Below, one piece after another: positions 1-11,911 of a DNA stretch of 64,000 nt. The notes beneath the pieces are model-generated. The model did not search any database, had not been told where the DNA came from, and saw nothing but the letters and a program-made list of their open reading frames with translations. The DNA is from Takakia lepidozioides. Taxonomy: Eukaryota; Streptophyta; Takakiopsida; Takakiales; Takakiaceae. Position numbers and translations under genes: made by a program. The stretch's first letter is position 1. Every line of letters starts with the position of its first letter. The stretch spans positions 72,025,053 through 72,089,052 of the forward strand of contig CM060732.1 in assembly GCA_030704615.1 (NCBI GenBank), given 5' to 3'.

Positions 1-551
1 CATGTATCAAGACACTTCTTTGGTTCCTACTTCAGCAAGTGTGGGAATAAACAGACACCCACAACCGCTGGTGAGGTAAACCTTGCACAATATCCATGGA
101 AGATGATCCATAGAGCCCCTGCTGCGATAATCTGCCTGAAACAACAACGCTTGGCAACGTTCCTGAGGCCAGCAGACCGCCAAATACCAGCCTATGACGT
201 AGTACGTGCCGTGGACTAAAAGGTAGACATCGAGCATACTGGCAGCCCGCTCATGCATAGGATACCCCATATTAGGCTATTTTTTCATGTACAGAGTGGC
301 ATATCGAGCTGCAGGAGGAGAGTAATGCCTATGTCAGGTTTGCTCTCCGAATACACCCAAGGTCGTTAAGGTGAGATCTTGGTTGTCAATCTCAACTGGA
401 GTGCATGTGTGTCGCTGAGACACATAGCATCGCAACATATCTGAGTGGCGTCTTTGGCCACAAAACACTGACCGTCCGACAGTCAACATTTGCACAAAGG
501 TATGATCGGAAGAGTTATCTCAGCGAAGTCGACGGGAATGCAGAGACGTAC
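1..551 (-). other. Intron and unresolved downstream exons of the aspartyl protease
   Basis: The next exons of the protease should lie here. A possible short exon near 455-370 on minus encodes a Cys-rich stretch (AKDATQICCDAMCLSD) after a CAG acceptor, but I cannot fix its boundaries. An 87-codon open frame at 7-270 (minus) shows no protease motif I recognise. Confidence 0.3.
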
Positions 552-1651
552 CTTCGTGTATGATGTAGAGTTGTTAGGGCTGAACAGGGAGTCGTTCTGG
601 GGGTAGCACTGTGCGCACGGAGAACATTGTACCCATGTAAGATCGCTGCCTGTGTCCACGACAACTGAGAAGATCCGTTCAGGTGTGCCGAGTCTTACTG
701 TGGCCAGATACTCGCCCCTTGCTGCAGCGACTGGTGCTTCAAACCCACCTGTACAGAAGCATGAGGGAAACACTGTCCATATAAATGTCCTCAGGCAACT
801 TAGGTTAATGGAATGAAAGACGGAGAACGTAAGCCAGCCCTAAGCTTATTGGAAAGGGCTGAAAAGGTTGTTAGCAGTAGGCAATTATCGCTGCTGCGCA
901 TTAAGTCAAATGGAGGAGAGTACAATCTCTAAGAGGACAAAGTGTTCCAAAAAGAGAGCAAGAGACAGACATCAAACTTTAGCTCCCTGGGCTGAAGGGC
1001 AGGCGTACATCAGAAAGAACAACAAGCATTTCTGAGTCTCGCTAAAATGAAGGACCTGGCTCTATGTATACAGACCTGTATAGAATGCCCTTGCATTTTT
1101 TCCACATCCCCACAGAACAGCTGAACTGCAAACCTGTCAGTCCTGTTCTAACGATAAAAAAAATGATGACTGGAACACTAGTTGAAATTGCAGAGGGAAA
1201 TATAAATTGCATTACCTGCGGCTATGCCACCTCCAGCTCCAGGCCCACTTTTGGTTCCACGCACAGGCCTGCCCTTAAGTCGTTGTCGCAGCGCGTTGGC
1301 CCGAAGTGAGCTTCTTTGGATTGCACAGTGAAGACGCTCGTGGTCCGGACTTCTGCTGGATTGTGGTCCGCAATGCCCTTCTCTCCGCCGAAGCTCCACT
1401 TTCACACCTTGACCCCTATGATTGCTACCTCTATGACTATTCCTTCTATGCAAAAGACTACGTCTACCTTCTCCTGTTTGAAACGCACCCGCGTGAGAAG
1501 GCAGGCCAACATTGGAGTACAACTTGGCCGCGGGGTGCTGAACTATCAAGCTAGATTCGTACGTGTTCAAGTCAACTGGAAGAGAATGCGAGACTTGGCA
1601 AACGACTGCGTGATATAGCAATGCTACAGAACATATCAACCTCGCTCGCAT
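552..1651 (-). CDS. Nepenthesin-type aspartyl protease, 5' exons (partial gene)
   Basis: Predicted secreted pepsin-family (A1) protease. Exon 1 runs 1651 to 1216 and exon 2 runs 748 to 552. The ATG at 1651 was chosen because it opens a signal-peptide-like segment (MRARLICSVALLYHAVVC). A basic propeptide follows, containing LHCAIQRSSLRANALRQRL, which is typical of plant nepenthesin-like proteases. The exon 1 donor (GCAG/GTAAT) and exon 2 acceptor (TACAG/GTGGG) join in phase, giving GGFEAPVAAARGEYLATVRL. The first catalytic Asp is in VVVDTGSDLTWVQC, near residue 177, followed by the Cys-rich CSPCAQCYP segment usual in this family. Exon 2 ends in ACGAAG/GTACGT. The second catalytic Asp is not in the window; the gene continues left off the edge. 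An earlier ATG at 1882 is in frame but would put a long stretch before the signal peptide. Confidence 0.75.
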
Positions 1652-2596
1652 TCGTATCACATGACACGCGGATTCATCCTTTATACACCTGCCATGAGTG
1701 GCACTCCCCGACATACTTCCCGAGTCAGCGCAGATCTGCTCTTCTGGGGAGAAAGGAACACAGACGGACAGACAGAACAAAGAACCCTCGTGCCCACAAA
1801 AACCCCTAGCTAACAGTTGTGCGGGTGGTTGGCCAACAAGCGAGAAGGAGACAACTCGTACAACACTTCTACACTCTTCCACTTATCCGTACGACGTTCT
1901 CAAAGCACACCTAACTCAGCCCTCTCCACTATACGCTCTCCGTCGTGCAACCGAGCACATCAAGCTCTCACGATACAAAGTGGATCCACTGGAAGAGCGA
2001 CCCCTGCATACACTTGAGTGTACATGCGTGCGTGTTGACAGAGAGACCCTGGAGCAGAAGGCCGAGAGCTGGAACGAGTCCGTGTGCAGCTTGGGTGTGA
2101 GCTCCCGATACTAAAGTACAGCGAACCAACGTCACCCCTCCCCACCCCACCCCTCCCCACACTCCCCTGCCCTGTAGCTACATGCAGGGCCTCGTCTGAT
2201 GCGAGCTCGATGCAAGCACGCGAGAGAGAAGGCAGTTATGGCAGCGCGATGTGGAGGCTGCCGTGACAGACCCCGCCTTAATGCGCGTGCGGACAATGTT
2301 TATGATCCCCACCGCGTTACGCGCTTATCACGTTCGGCACCCCCGACCCTAATCTCTTTCCTCGTCTCCATTCCCTCACATGGATGAGAAATACATTCAT
2401 CCAGATCCTGGCTACAGCACAGCTGGCTATAGCCTGCATGGCTAACACCTGGCTAAACTCCCTGCGCCCTAATTAGTCACTACACGTTGCTCAATACTCA
2501 CTACACGCTGTGACTCACCACTCACTAGTGACTAACCCATATCACCGCCCAAATCTGCCACGTGTAAGGGATCAGAAGTACACTTTATGTAGGTAG
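1652..2596. other. Upstream flank, no supported gene
   Basis: This is the 5' side of the protease gene. It has several overlapping short open frames on both strands but none with a recognisable domain. A C-rich tract lies at about 2138-2172. No clear core promoter was identified. Confidence 0.4.
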
Positions 2597-2708
2597 GCAG
2601 GAATGTAGGTACCGACCGTCGGTACCTATATTCCTGCCTTACCAAGGCAGGCTGGAATGTAGGTACCGACCGTCGGTACCTATATTCCTGCCTTACCAAG
2701 GCAGGCTG
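2597..2708. repeat. Two perfect tandem 54-bp units each holding a long hairpin
   Basis: Units 2601-2654 and 2655-2708 are identical. Each contains a palindrome centred on AGGTACCGAC-C-GTCGGTACCT. At 2597-2637 the arms extend to 20 bp each with one mismatch and a 1-nt centre. A second short inverted repeat (GCCTT-ACC-AAGGC) lies between the hairpins. No coding role is seen. Confidence 0.9.
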
Positions 2709-3575
2709 TGTAGGTAGGAGGTACGTGAACAGTGCATGGAGTAAATAGGGCGTGTCAGAGTTTTCGGACACTTGTTGTCTCTGCATTGAGGGTATCGTTT
2801 TAGATTTCTGGCTTATTTTTAGGCCGGGAGATATTTGTCAGGGGCTGATTTGTCTTGTAGGTATTCTAAGACTAAATTTGAAGGCCGCATTTAATCCGAC
2901 TAAGAGTACCGTGTATGATAATAAACCGTGGTGGATGAGAAATTGTGACGACCATATCGTTACATAATCTACGGTGCTAATAATATTGTATTGTCAGGCC
3001 CTGATTTATCTCTTATTCTAAAATTTGCAAGAAAACTGTTCGCCTCATTTAATGGAATTTTTCCCAACAAAAATTAAAATATGCCATAGCGTGACTGAGC
3101 TTAGTACAGAATATCATTTCAGAACAAAAGAACGTTGAACGGCAATAATCACCCAATAAAAGGAAAAACTTGATGCCGTAAATTAAAAAAATGTGTGTGG
3201 AAATTTGTAGCTGTGGTAATCGGTAATCTAGGTTTGCGGTGTGGGTCCGGGCCTAAGAACGGGTTCGACATGTGAAGCCCGTGATGTTTGCCCCGCCCGG
3301 CCCGACCCGACCCGTCCTGCCTCGCGCGCAAGCTTTCAGGTCCGCCACCTACTTTGACTTGGGTTTGCCCATGCTACCGTAGTTGACCTGCACCCCAGGT
3401 GTGGCACGTGCCAGAAGCCATTCTGCGTCATTAGGGTGTGGGCAAAACAATGGAGATTAAACCGTCATCATACGCTGCACTTACTACACTCTACCTCTGC
3501 TCATTGCTGTGCCCAACTAAATTGCTAAAATAATCATGCTCCCTTAATTTACAATTTACAAGGATGAATGAACAC
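2709..3575. other. No gene seen
   Basis: AT-rich sequence with a short GC-rich patch at about 3240-3330. Only short open frames without recognisable domains are present. Confidence 0.4.
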
Positions 3576-3800
3576 CTGCGGTTGGTACCTCAGTTGGATA
3601 AGTGCGTTGTGCATGTCACCCTGGTGGTTCAGGGTTCAAATCCTGCTACTAAGTCCTGACCGGTTGGTCTGGGGGTTATCTCGTTATTTCCTCCCGTGTG
3701 TTCAATGGCTTATCTGAAAGGGGTTTCATTTTCCCCCCCCTCCTCAAGGGCCTAAACTGTGAGCAGTTGCTCCTAGGTTCCTTTAGAAAAAAAACCAAAT
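3576..3800 (+). mobile_element. tRNA-derived SINE, family 1, copy 1
   Basis: A tRNA-like head has an A box (TACCTCAGTTGGATAAGTGC) and a B box (GGGTTCAAATCC). It is followed by a body with GGCTTATCTGAAAGGGGTTT, then a CTCCTAGGTTCCTTT end and an A-rich tail. The same body occurs at 40427-40655 (+) and about 40870-41055 (-), which makes this a dispersed family rather than a tRNA gene. The head cannot fold into a full tRNA because it runs straight into SINE body. Confidence 0.7.
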
Positions 3801-6800
3801 AAAAAGGACCAAAATAACTAAATGTTATTTGTTAGATGTTACAATTTGGATGCTCCCTTCTGTCTGGCTTGGATAAATGTTGATTCATTCATACTTAAAT
3901 ATTTTCATCAAGGTCATTGGTTCTGATAAGTGGAATAGGACCTAGAAGGCATGCGACTTGGAAACACTCAAACAGACGGTGATCTGTACAAGAATGAAAT
4001 TTAAATAAAAATAATAGGTATAATAAAAGGATTCAGAAACCCCGGCCTCAAAAATTAGTAATTCCGGATTACTCTCTATATTTGTTAAAAAAAAACATAA
4101 TTTGACCTTGCTTTGATGCTACATCTATAGTTGTTAATCTTAGATCTACCACGCTGGTTACTGTCTGGTTAGGTCTTCGTTAACCTCTTTTCGTTGTTCA
4201 ACAATTCATCAACAATTAACCAGGCGAGACTGTGTAGGGCATGGATGATGGATATGGTAGTTCATCCATCCATAGGTAGCGCAGGCAGCGTGAGTCTAGC
4301 CGGTCATCGCAATGATGGACGGAACTGCGACGGAGCGGAATCTGGCAGACTGCCCAACTGGTGCCGGAAAGCGAGGGGGGCCTCTCAGGTAGTCCGGCGC
4401 TGAGGTCTGCGGCTCAAATCCACAACAAGCCCATGTCAGACATTCGTTGGGTGAATAGTCTACAATTAATCTGTCTATGTATGATTGGTGGTGCAAATAA
4501 TATCGTATAAGGTACAAGCGGCGGCTGTAGGCAATGATTGGTGCTCTAGAAACAGGATACCCAACGGCCAATAATTTACTGTAAAATTCTACTTGGATCC
4601 CCGGGTCGCAGTGCGGGGATGAATGTCCAGTCGTGGGCCGCATTGATGGCCCGGATTGTTTCACAGCACACTCATGCCCATCCCCATTCATTTTTAGTAT
4701 CCATCATACACGCATCTTGGTGGACCTGAAATTAGATTTTTTTAATAATAAAATTGGGGTCTTTAAGTTTAAAGGGACCGTTCGGAGTCGGTATCATATA
4801 TACAACTAACCTGTTAGGATTTCTTTTCTTTTCTTTTAATTTTCTCTTTCAGGTGTTCTAATGTTTAGAAGTTTTTGAAATTTAAAAAAAGGAAGGGATC
4901 AAGAATGTTCTTGCAGAGGAAAAGGATAAACCTGGAGGTATTGATTTTTTATTTATTTTTAAACATTTTGGGAACAGGGGCTGGCCCTGGATGGAACTTT
5001 ATTGAACGATTATTGAAGGGAAAAAAATTAAAACCCTTGATTGCCTGAGGGCTGCCATAAGGCTTAAACTCACGGTAGGCCGTGTTGATTTTAAGTTATT
5101 GAAATTCACGTTAGATCGGATCGAGTCGGCATTTATATATATATGTGACAGGCTACACGAGCCACATCCGGTAGATCCAACAACAGTTCTAACGACGTTC
5201 TTTCACTTAATATCATTCATTCAATTAATATCATTCATTCGATCTACTGCGCAAATGTTGATGAGTTAGGTCAGATTGGCACTGTGACGACTATATATAT
5301 GCTCATTAATCTTAGACCAATAAATAAAATACATGGACGGATGTGACAGTTTGGGTGACTTCTCTCCCCACACCCATACATACATGAGATGTAAGGGTGT
5401 ATGTAGACACCAGAGAATTGGCTTATGAATTTTCTTACGTTGGAGTACTAGAAAAGGAGACATGAGCATCCTACCAAGGACTTCTGACCCTCATAGACTT
5501 AGTTATAGGTGGACTCTCTCCCTTCCCGGTTGTGGTGTCTAATGTTGTGAGGAAATTTGATGTTTTATATATCAGCCGATTACATTAGAAATGAGAAAGC
5601 TCCAAAAATGCCGGAATCAGAAGATCTCAAGACATCCCCTTGCCAGGTGGCCACAAATATAATCTTGAAGCCTATACATTATATGAACAAGTGGAATTTA
5701 TGTTTAGATGGCCTCTGGCATTTCTATATCTTGTTATCAAACAAGCCCAAGTTTCTATGAAAGAAATAAACCTATCCAAATTCAAATTTGTAATATTATT
5801 ATTAATATTCTTTAAAAATTGAGAAGAGGGTCCGCTCATGACATGCCTCATCGTCTATGAGGGAACACCAATAATATATTACTATCCGGATTATAACCTG
5901 CCATTCTTAATGCCCGGTAAAGGGTTCGTACCCTGTTTCTTTGGGCCAGTTGTCCCATATCAAATCAAACACAAAACAAATACAAAAAAAACCAGTTCTC
6001 AATAGATGGCGGTTATCTGAGTTCTTCATAGAAGAGAGAGAAGGATATTATACTTTTGGATCTCCACAAGATATACATATATCCAAGTTGGGACCGCCGA
6101 GGATCTTAATCCCTAAAGGACCACAAGGCCCATTTTGGGCCACGGCCATCCCTCTACAGCAGTTGGATTTCATGAAATCGAACCGTGAAAAGCTATTGTC
6201 TTTACAATTTATTTATTTTTAATATGTTGTTGGGCAATTGCAGGATAGGGTGTCTCATTTTGACAAATGGTGACATCCATGAAAGTCCATTGCTTTTTTT
6301 TAGCATATTTTTTCAGTTTGATTCTTATAAAAATAGACAATAATATACTTAACATCTTTAGTTTAAGGTCTAATCCCAAATATTATAAGTATAAATAATT
6401 ATAATTTTTAATCTTTAATTAGAAAAAAAAAATTAGGAGTCAAATCTCAAGTGTATGACCATTTGTCCATATACAACCTGGCCATCCTAGATTATATGTT
6501 TGTATATTTTTAGTAAAAGATGATATCCCAAAAAACCCAAACGACAATATGCTATGACTAGTGAAAAACACATGTTTTTTGGTGTATAAAAAAGTCCATA
6601 GTTTGGTAAAAATTTGATAGATTTCCAAACTACTTTCACCTATTGAAACATTGCATAATTTCTACACATGGCTTTTTGTCCTTATCACAATTGGTTATAT
6701 TTAGATATAATTTTTAGAGTCCATAGCACAAAAAACTATGCCGATGATAAATCAGTGTTCTGAGATTCAAAAGTCCATAGCATTCTTATACAATTTATCC

Positions 6801-9800
6801 AATTTGAAAAAAATCGTTACATTATATAGGTCTCGTAGGTGGTATACAAAAACCAATGTCTTTTAAAGATTAACTATTGTGAACAATGAAAAAGATAACA
6901 TGAAGCACAGTCACTGAAAAATAGTCCGATGACGTCCAAACTGAGACACCATATCTTGAGAATATCTTGCAACTGCACTATTGGCTCTAAAGTTGGAGGC
7001 ATGTATGAGACAATCTCGCGAATGGATCTGCCAAGTATATGAAGCATTCATATGCACGTTATCTTTCCAGCTCACATCAGCCTCGAGCCCCGCCACCCTC
7101 CCCGGCCCCTTCCGCGAGCTCTCTTCCTTCACACTGTTACGTTGCATGTGCTTTTGTTTCTTTGAACTCTATAGCTTCAAGTTTTCATTCCTTGCTTTTG
7201 GCTTAGGCATTTTAAGGGTTTATGTAACGTGCATTATTCTGGTTCTGTGAGTCATTTGCATTTCTGATGAGCGCTACCTACTTTAGTACCTTGTTTTCTG
7301 ATTGCATGTGGATTGCATTTATGTGGTTGCACTTGCACTTGGCTTGTATCTAGCTACTGGATTTAGGGTTTTCATTTGTATCTCACTCGCAGCCTTTTGA
7401 GTTTTTGACGCAGTGTAGCTAGGGTAGAGCTAGTGCGGCAGATTGCTTTCATTTTGAATTTGAAAGCAAAGAACTTGGAGGCCATGGCATTCCCTCCAGG
7501 GCCACATAGATTGTAATGGCTTGGGCTATTGGAGTTGGGGCTACTAAGATCAAGCATTAAGGTGTGCCAAGTGCTTGAACATTAAGCATTTGTTGTCTTT
7601 GCCAAAACCCAAGCGTAAGTTTAAGTGGCCTGCCAGCAACTTCAAATATATGTTTAGAAGACAATGTGCTAGTATACTTCAGTGAGAAGAGAGAAAATGT
7701 GAAAGATAATTTGATGGGTTCTCAGCTGAGTTGAACAGTTTATTTAGGAAGAAAATTTGGCCTAATCATGAGGTCCAAGGGGATCAAACAAGCTGTAAGG
7801 GAGAGAACAAGTTGACCAATTAAAAGCTTTGAGGGAATGGTTGCTTCAGTCTGAACCCACAAGTCAGTCCCTAGTGCAGTATAGAGATCCGAGTCAAGAA
7901 GAAAGTCACTCCACCATGAACCAGAACTAGTATGCTACAATGGGTTGCTTTGTTCCAAAATTCAACTTAGCAGTTTGCAAGGATCACCCAGCATTAATAA
8001 CACCTGTGAGGCAGCCAAAGATCTTGGGGGGAAAAGAAATTCCCCCTCAAACTCTTGATTCGAGTAAAGATGTAGAGAGGAGGCCCGAGCAGTTGAAATA
8101 GTAGATTTCACTCCCCATCACACTAGATCCAAGGCACATAAAGTCAACGACAAAGACAAGTTTTCACATCATTGTTGAAGAATATCCCCCCTCCAAATGG
8201 CTATACAAATCCATCGTCTTCTTGGGATGTAGATATTCCCACGACTGAGCTTGTGTGTGACCATGACAACTTGGAACATAGACTGGAATATTCCTCATAT
8301 TCCAATAGTTTTGAGGTGCACCTGACACGCCAACTATAGAGTAAGGAACCACTATCAAGTTGCACATGACGAGTTGTACAAGGCTGGGGTGATTTAACAA
8401 AACACTTCCAGGAAAGTTTGTTTAGATTGGCTTAGCCTTGTGTAAGCATTTCTTCAAATAACAATGTTTCCTCTCTAGATGTTGTGTATGTTTTGAGTAC
8501 TGACAAGAAGTTCATATCAATGGGGCTCATATCAATGTGGGGCCTAGATGGACGCAGGTATAGTTTGAGCATACACCATAGTGCAGATGAACTTTGGTCC
8601 TTTGGTATGAATGATTGTATGATTACCGACCAAGAATGGTATTCCCTTATCTCAATTCTCTTTGGTTTTGTCTCATTTTTGGTATAAAAGGTTATTTAAA
8701 GAATCTCTCTGCTGGAAATGTGGAAGCTATGATACGTTGTATCAGTGTAGCAAGACTTTGGGATTGGCATTTACCCTTGTTCTCATATCTTCTTGTCTTC
8801 TTACTCCCCCACTTTCCTGTTCCCTAAAATGTGCATTGGCTGTTTAAAAAATTGTGGGGTTTGTCTCCCTCTGTCAATGACCCATGGCAATTTCAAACTA
8901 GTTTATGTATGCTTGTGGGTAGGAATCCCACACCTGATTGTGGTAGAATTAATATCATGTGAGGACCATGGCCTCGAGGGTATGTCATAGCCAAGTTTGT
9001 TATGATTTGGCAATAAACACATTATGTATACCCCTTTTCTTCATACTTCTCACAAAGCAGTGTGACGACATGAAATCAGTGCTACTTATCTCACATCTCT
9101 AGTGGTAGGTGGGGGTGTAGAGTAGCAGTGATGGATTCATTTTGTGGTTCCTTGCTTGATTTGGACCAGCCTTAAAATCAACACTCAATTCCTTGTAACC
9201 CGAGGTCAACCATGGGTGAGAATTGTGACAATTTCAGGCTGATTCTGAAAGCCCTATATTTAGAACAGCACGAATGGCCATGGGACAATTCATATTCAGC
9301 TGAGACTACTGCCCTCGTTGTAGCCAGTGTTCGCAGTTGCTGGTCAAGGAATATACATCCTTTTGATCTTCCGTCTTTTACTCCATCCGATTTTAGTGCA
9401 GCTTAGCTAGTTATAGTTTTCTGGTTCTGGTGGCAAGTTGTTATATCTGCTTAGAAGGTTGAAAGAGGAAACTCAATCAGGCTGGAGTCAACTACTGTTG
9501 TATTAACCCACCAGTTCATTTGGGTAAGTAGCTTCAATATGGATCTTGACACAAGTGTGTAAGAGAAAAAACAAAGAAGGAGGACAAATCCAGGAACTAA
9601 CGAGGCTTTGGTGAGAGGTGAGCAAGGAGATTTGGTGATCGAGAATACGGTAGCCTTGAAGTAATGAGCATGTAAACCAGCTAAGACTTTTGAGGTGGCC
9701 TACATTCAAAGCATGGGCCGGAAGATCTAGTGTTAGAAGATCAGTACTTACTCTAACACAAGATCTTCAAGTGCATGCATTGGATAAGGCTTCACAGGTG

Positions 9801-11179
9801 CAGACATCAGCGAAAAAACAAATTAGAGGTTTCCGGTGACATCCTCAAATATGGAATTGTATGAGATGACATTCATGACACTACCCTCATGGCTATATAT
9901 GCCGAACGTAGTTGTCCCATTTGACAGATTGATCATCCTCGGGATATTACATGTTCATCTGTATTGGGGGCAAGTGTTATGGTGTAGTCAGCCCTGACTT
10001 TGGCCCACATGCGAGGCACTTGGTGGTTGGGCATGCCAATGGGTTCAACTCCCACTTGGATCTTGCACTGAACTTGTATTCACTTCACAAAGAAGCCTTC
10101 CCCTTTTGTATCTCTAGGACTTGACAAATTTTTATATGAACTTGCAAACAATACACACATTGACTTTGATCAACATTTTAGGACTTGGGCATTTTCCCCG
10201 CAACATTTAGTTGGACTTCAATCACCAATTTGTGTGTTCCCAAATGTGGCCACTGTCTACATTTGGTCAGAGGGATGAATTGAGTTTTAGCCAAAATTCT
10301 CTATTTTTACTATTTCTGATTTAGAGAAGTTTATAGCGGGATGGTATGCAAATTTGGCAGTCTTACCATTGTCGATCATGGCTACTTTGCTTTTAGCAAG
10401 GGTGGCTATTGGATGGCAAAAGAAGAATAGCTAGCAATATTGTTCACAACTTCACTACCCAATCCAGGTTAGGTATTAAGGAGGCCCCATCAAATTTGCA
10501 TATTTTGAAGTGAAAATTTTCATACATATGCTTGACTTGATTATGGACTAGAATCCATTCCCAAATTCCCATGTTGTTTCCACAGTTTATTCTACCATCC
10601 AACAGAGACAGTCGCGCCATTGGCCCAAGATCAAATTTTATAATCTCGGAGATCCGACGGTGGTTTCCTGTTTTTTCCACCATTGGATGCGGAAGCTGGT
10701 ATGTGGGCATCCAACCCTACGGTGGACAAGATTGGTTCGGTGATGGCTGGGTGGGAAAGAGCTGGCTAAAATGGCAGACAAATTTAAACTCGAGATAAGC
10801 ATCTTGCGATTTTGACGACCATTTATATGCAATTGTAGGGATGACCTTGTGTGTGCACTTGGCTACAATTATGAATGCGATTTTGAGTGACCCTGTCTGT
10901 AAATGATAATTGTCATGGCTCCACTGAAAGTTCCAAACAATTTTAAATAGAAGTACTTCTTCAGTGATTGTTTCCCTCATCCTGTTTAGCAATGTGGAGC
11001 TAGATGCTAGTGTAGATCCTGAGGCAGTTGTGGTCAACCCAGCCTTCTAAGCTGAGACTGCAGTGGAGTTGTTTAGACCAAAACGGAATACGTATGAGCT
11101 TGCTGCTTAACAGACACTTTCAGGATATTTGGGCTAGTAAACTCCTATGGGCCGCGTCAGTATGTGGGAATGATAACAA
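3801..11179. other. Long gene-poor stretch
   Basis: About 7.4 kb, mostly AT-rich, with many short open frames but no recognisable domain. About 7830-8100 (+) is a near-open frame of roughly 90 codons with one internal TAG; it could be a decayed retroelement gag but shows no motif. The 10010-10060 segment has a B-box-like GGGTTCAACTCC and may be a degraded tRNA-derived SINE. A tRNA-like B box also occurs near 4405. Confidence 0.35.
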
Positions 11180-11911
11180 AGTCCATCAAGTACGCTGTAA
11201 GGTCTGCACTCGTATAAAGGGTAGAGAGAAACTCCTTGCTCCAAAACTAGACTTTTTATGGAAACATGCAGGGCGTCGAAAACTGGGCGAGATACAATTG
11301 TGCAACAGGTTGCAGTTGGTGCCACGATGGACATGAAAAAATTGGTCCAAATTGCTCGTCTTCCATTTGCTACGTTATGGGCGACCCATGACTGATCATA
11401 AACATATCCAGTCTTTGTTTGCATTTTAGAATGTTCATAACAACCCAACGAAGCACTAGTCTGATAACTCTAGCAGATGGCAGACTTCATGCACCGCATT
11501 GTACTCAAGGCCACCAATTAGGCAGTATGGAAATTCAAGTTTGTGTCATTGTCAGCAGATGAGGTGACGACAAATTTTGATAATCAAAATTGGCTTTTGT
11601 ACTGCATGCATCTGTTGTCCGAGATTGGAAGAGGGTTCATATTTTGCTCACCCTTGAGTGTATGGTGGAAGGGGGAGATACTGATAATTTGAAATATGTG
11701 ATATTCGGTGTTGTGCTGAACTATGGTGGTCTATTTGAGAAGCAGGTTGGAGAGCGTCTCCTATGCTTGGGAGCTGATGGAGTTTCAGTATTTCAAGGCA
11801 TAACGACAAGAGACACAGTGCAGCAACCCAAAGATCAGCGTGCCCCTTACATGACTGGCATTCATTGCATGGCACACGTTGGAGATTTTGGAGATCTATG
11901 TCATTTATGAC
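11180..11911 (+). pseudogene. Decayed hAT-like (BED finger / DUF4371) transposase relic
   Basis: An N-terminal zinc-finger-like segment (CKVCTRIKGREKLLAPK followed by KHAGRRK) lies at about 11190-11290. A short MDMKKLVQIA stretch follows. At about 11500-11900 comes a DUF4371-like region with LSADEVTTNFDNQNW, VVRDWKRVHILLTLE, LCLGADGVSVFQG and MTGIHCMAH. These motifs are, from memory, typical of ZNF862/hAT-related transposases. The pieces lie in different frames with several stops, so the gene is dead, and the C-terminal dimerisation domain is absent. No terminal repeats were identified. Confidence 0.6.

Noticed and set aside
4330-4440. Possible tRNA or SINE with a GGCTCAAATCC B-box-like motif
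   Set aside because: No convincing A box at the right spacing and no match to the other SINE copies.
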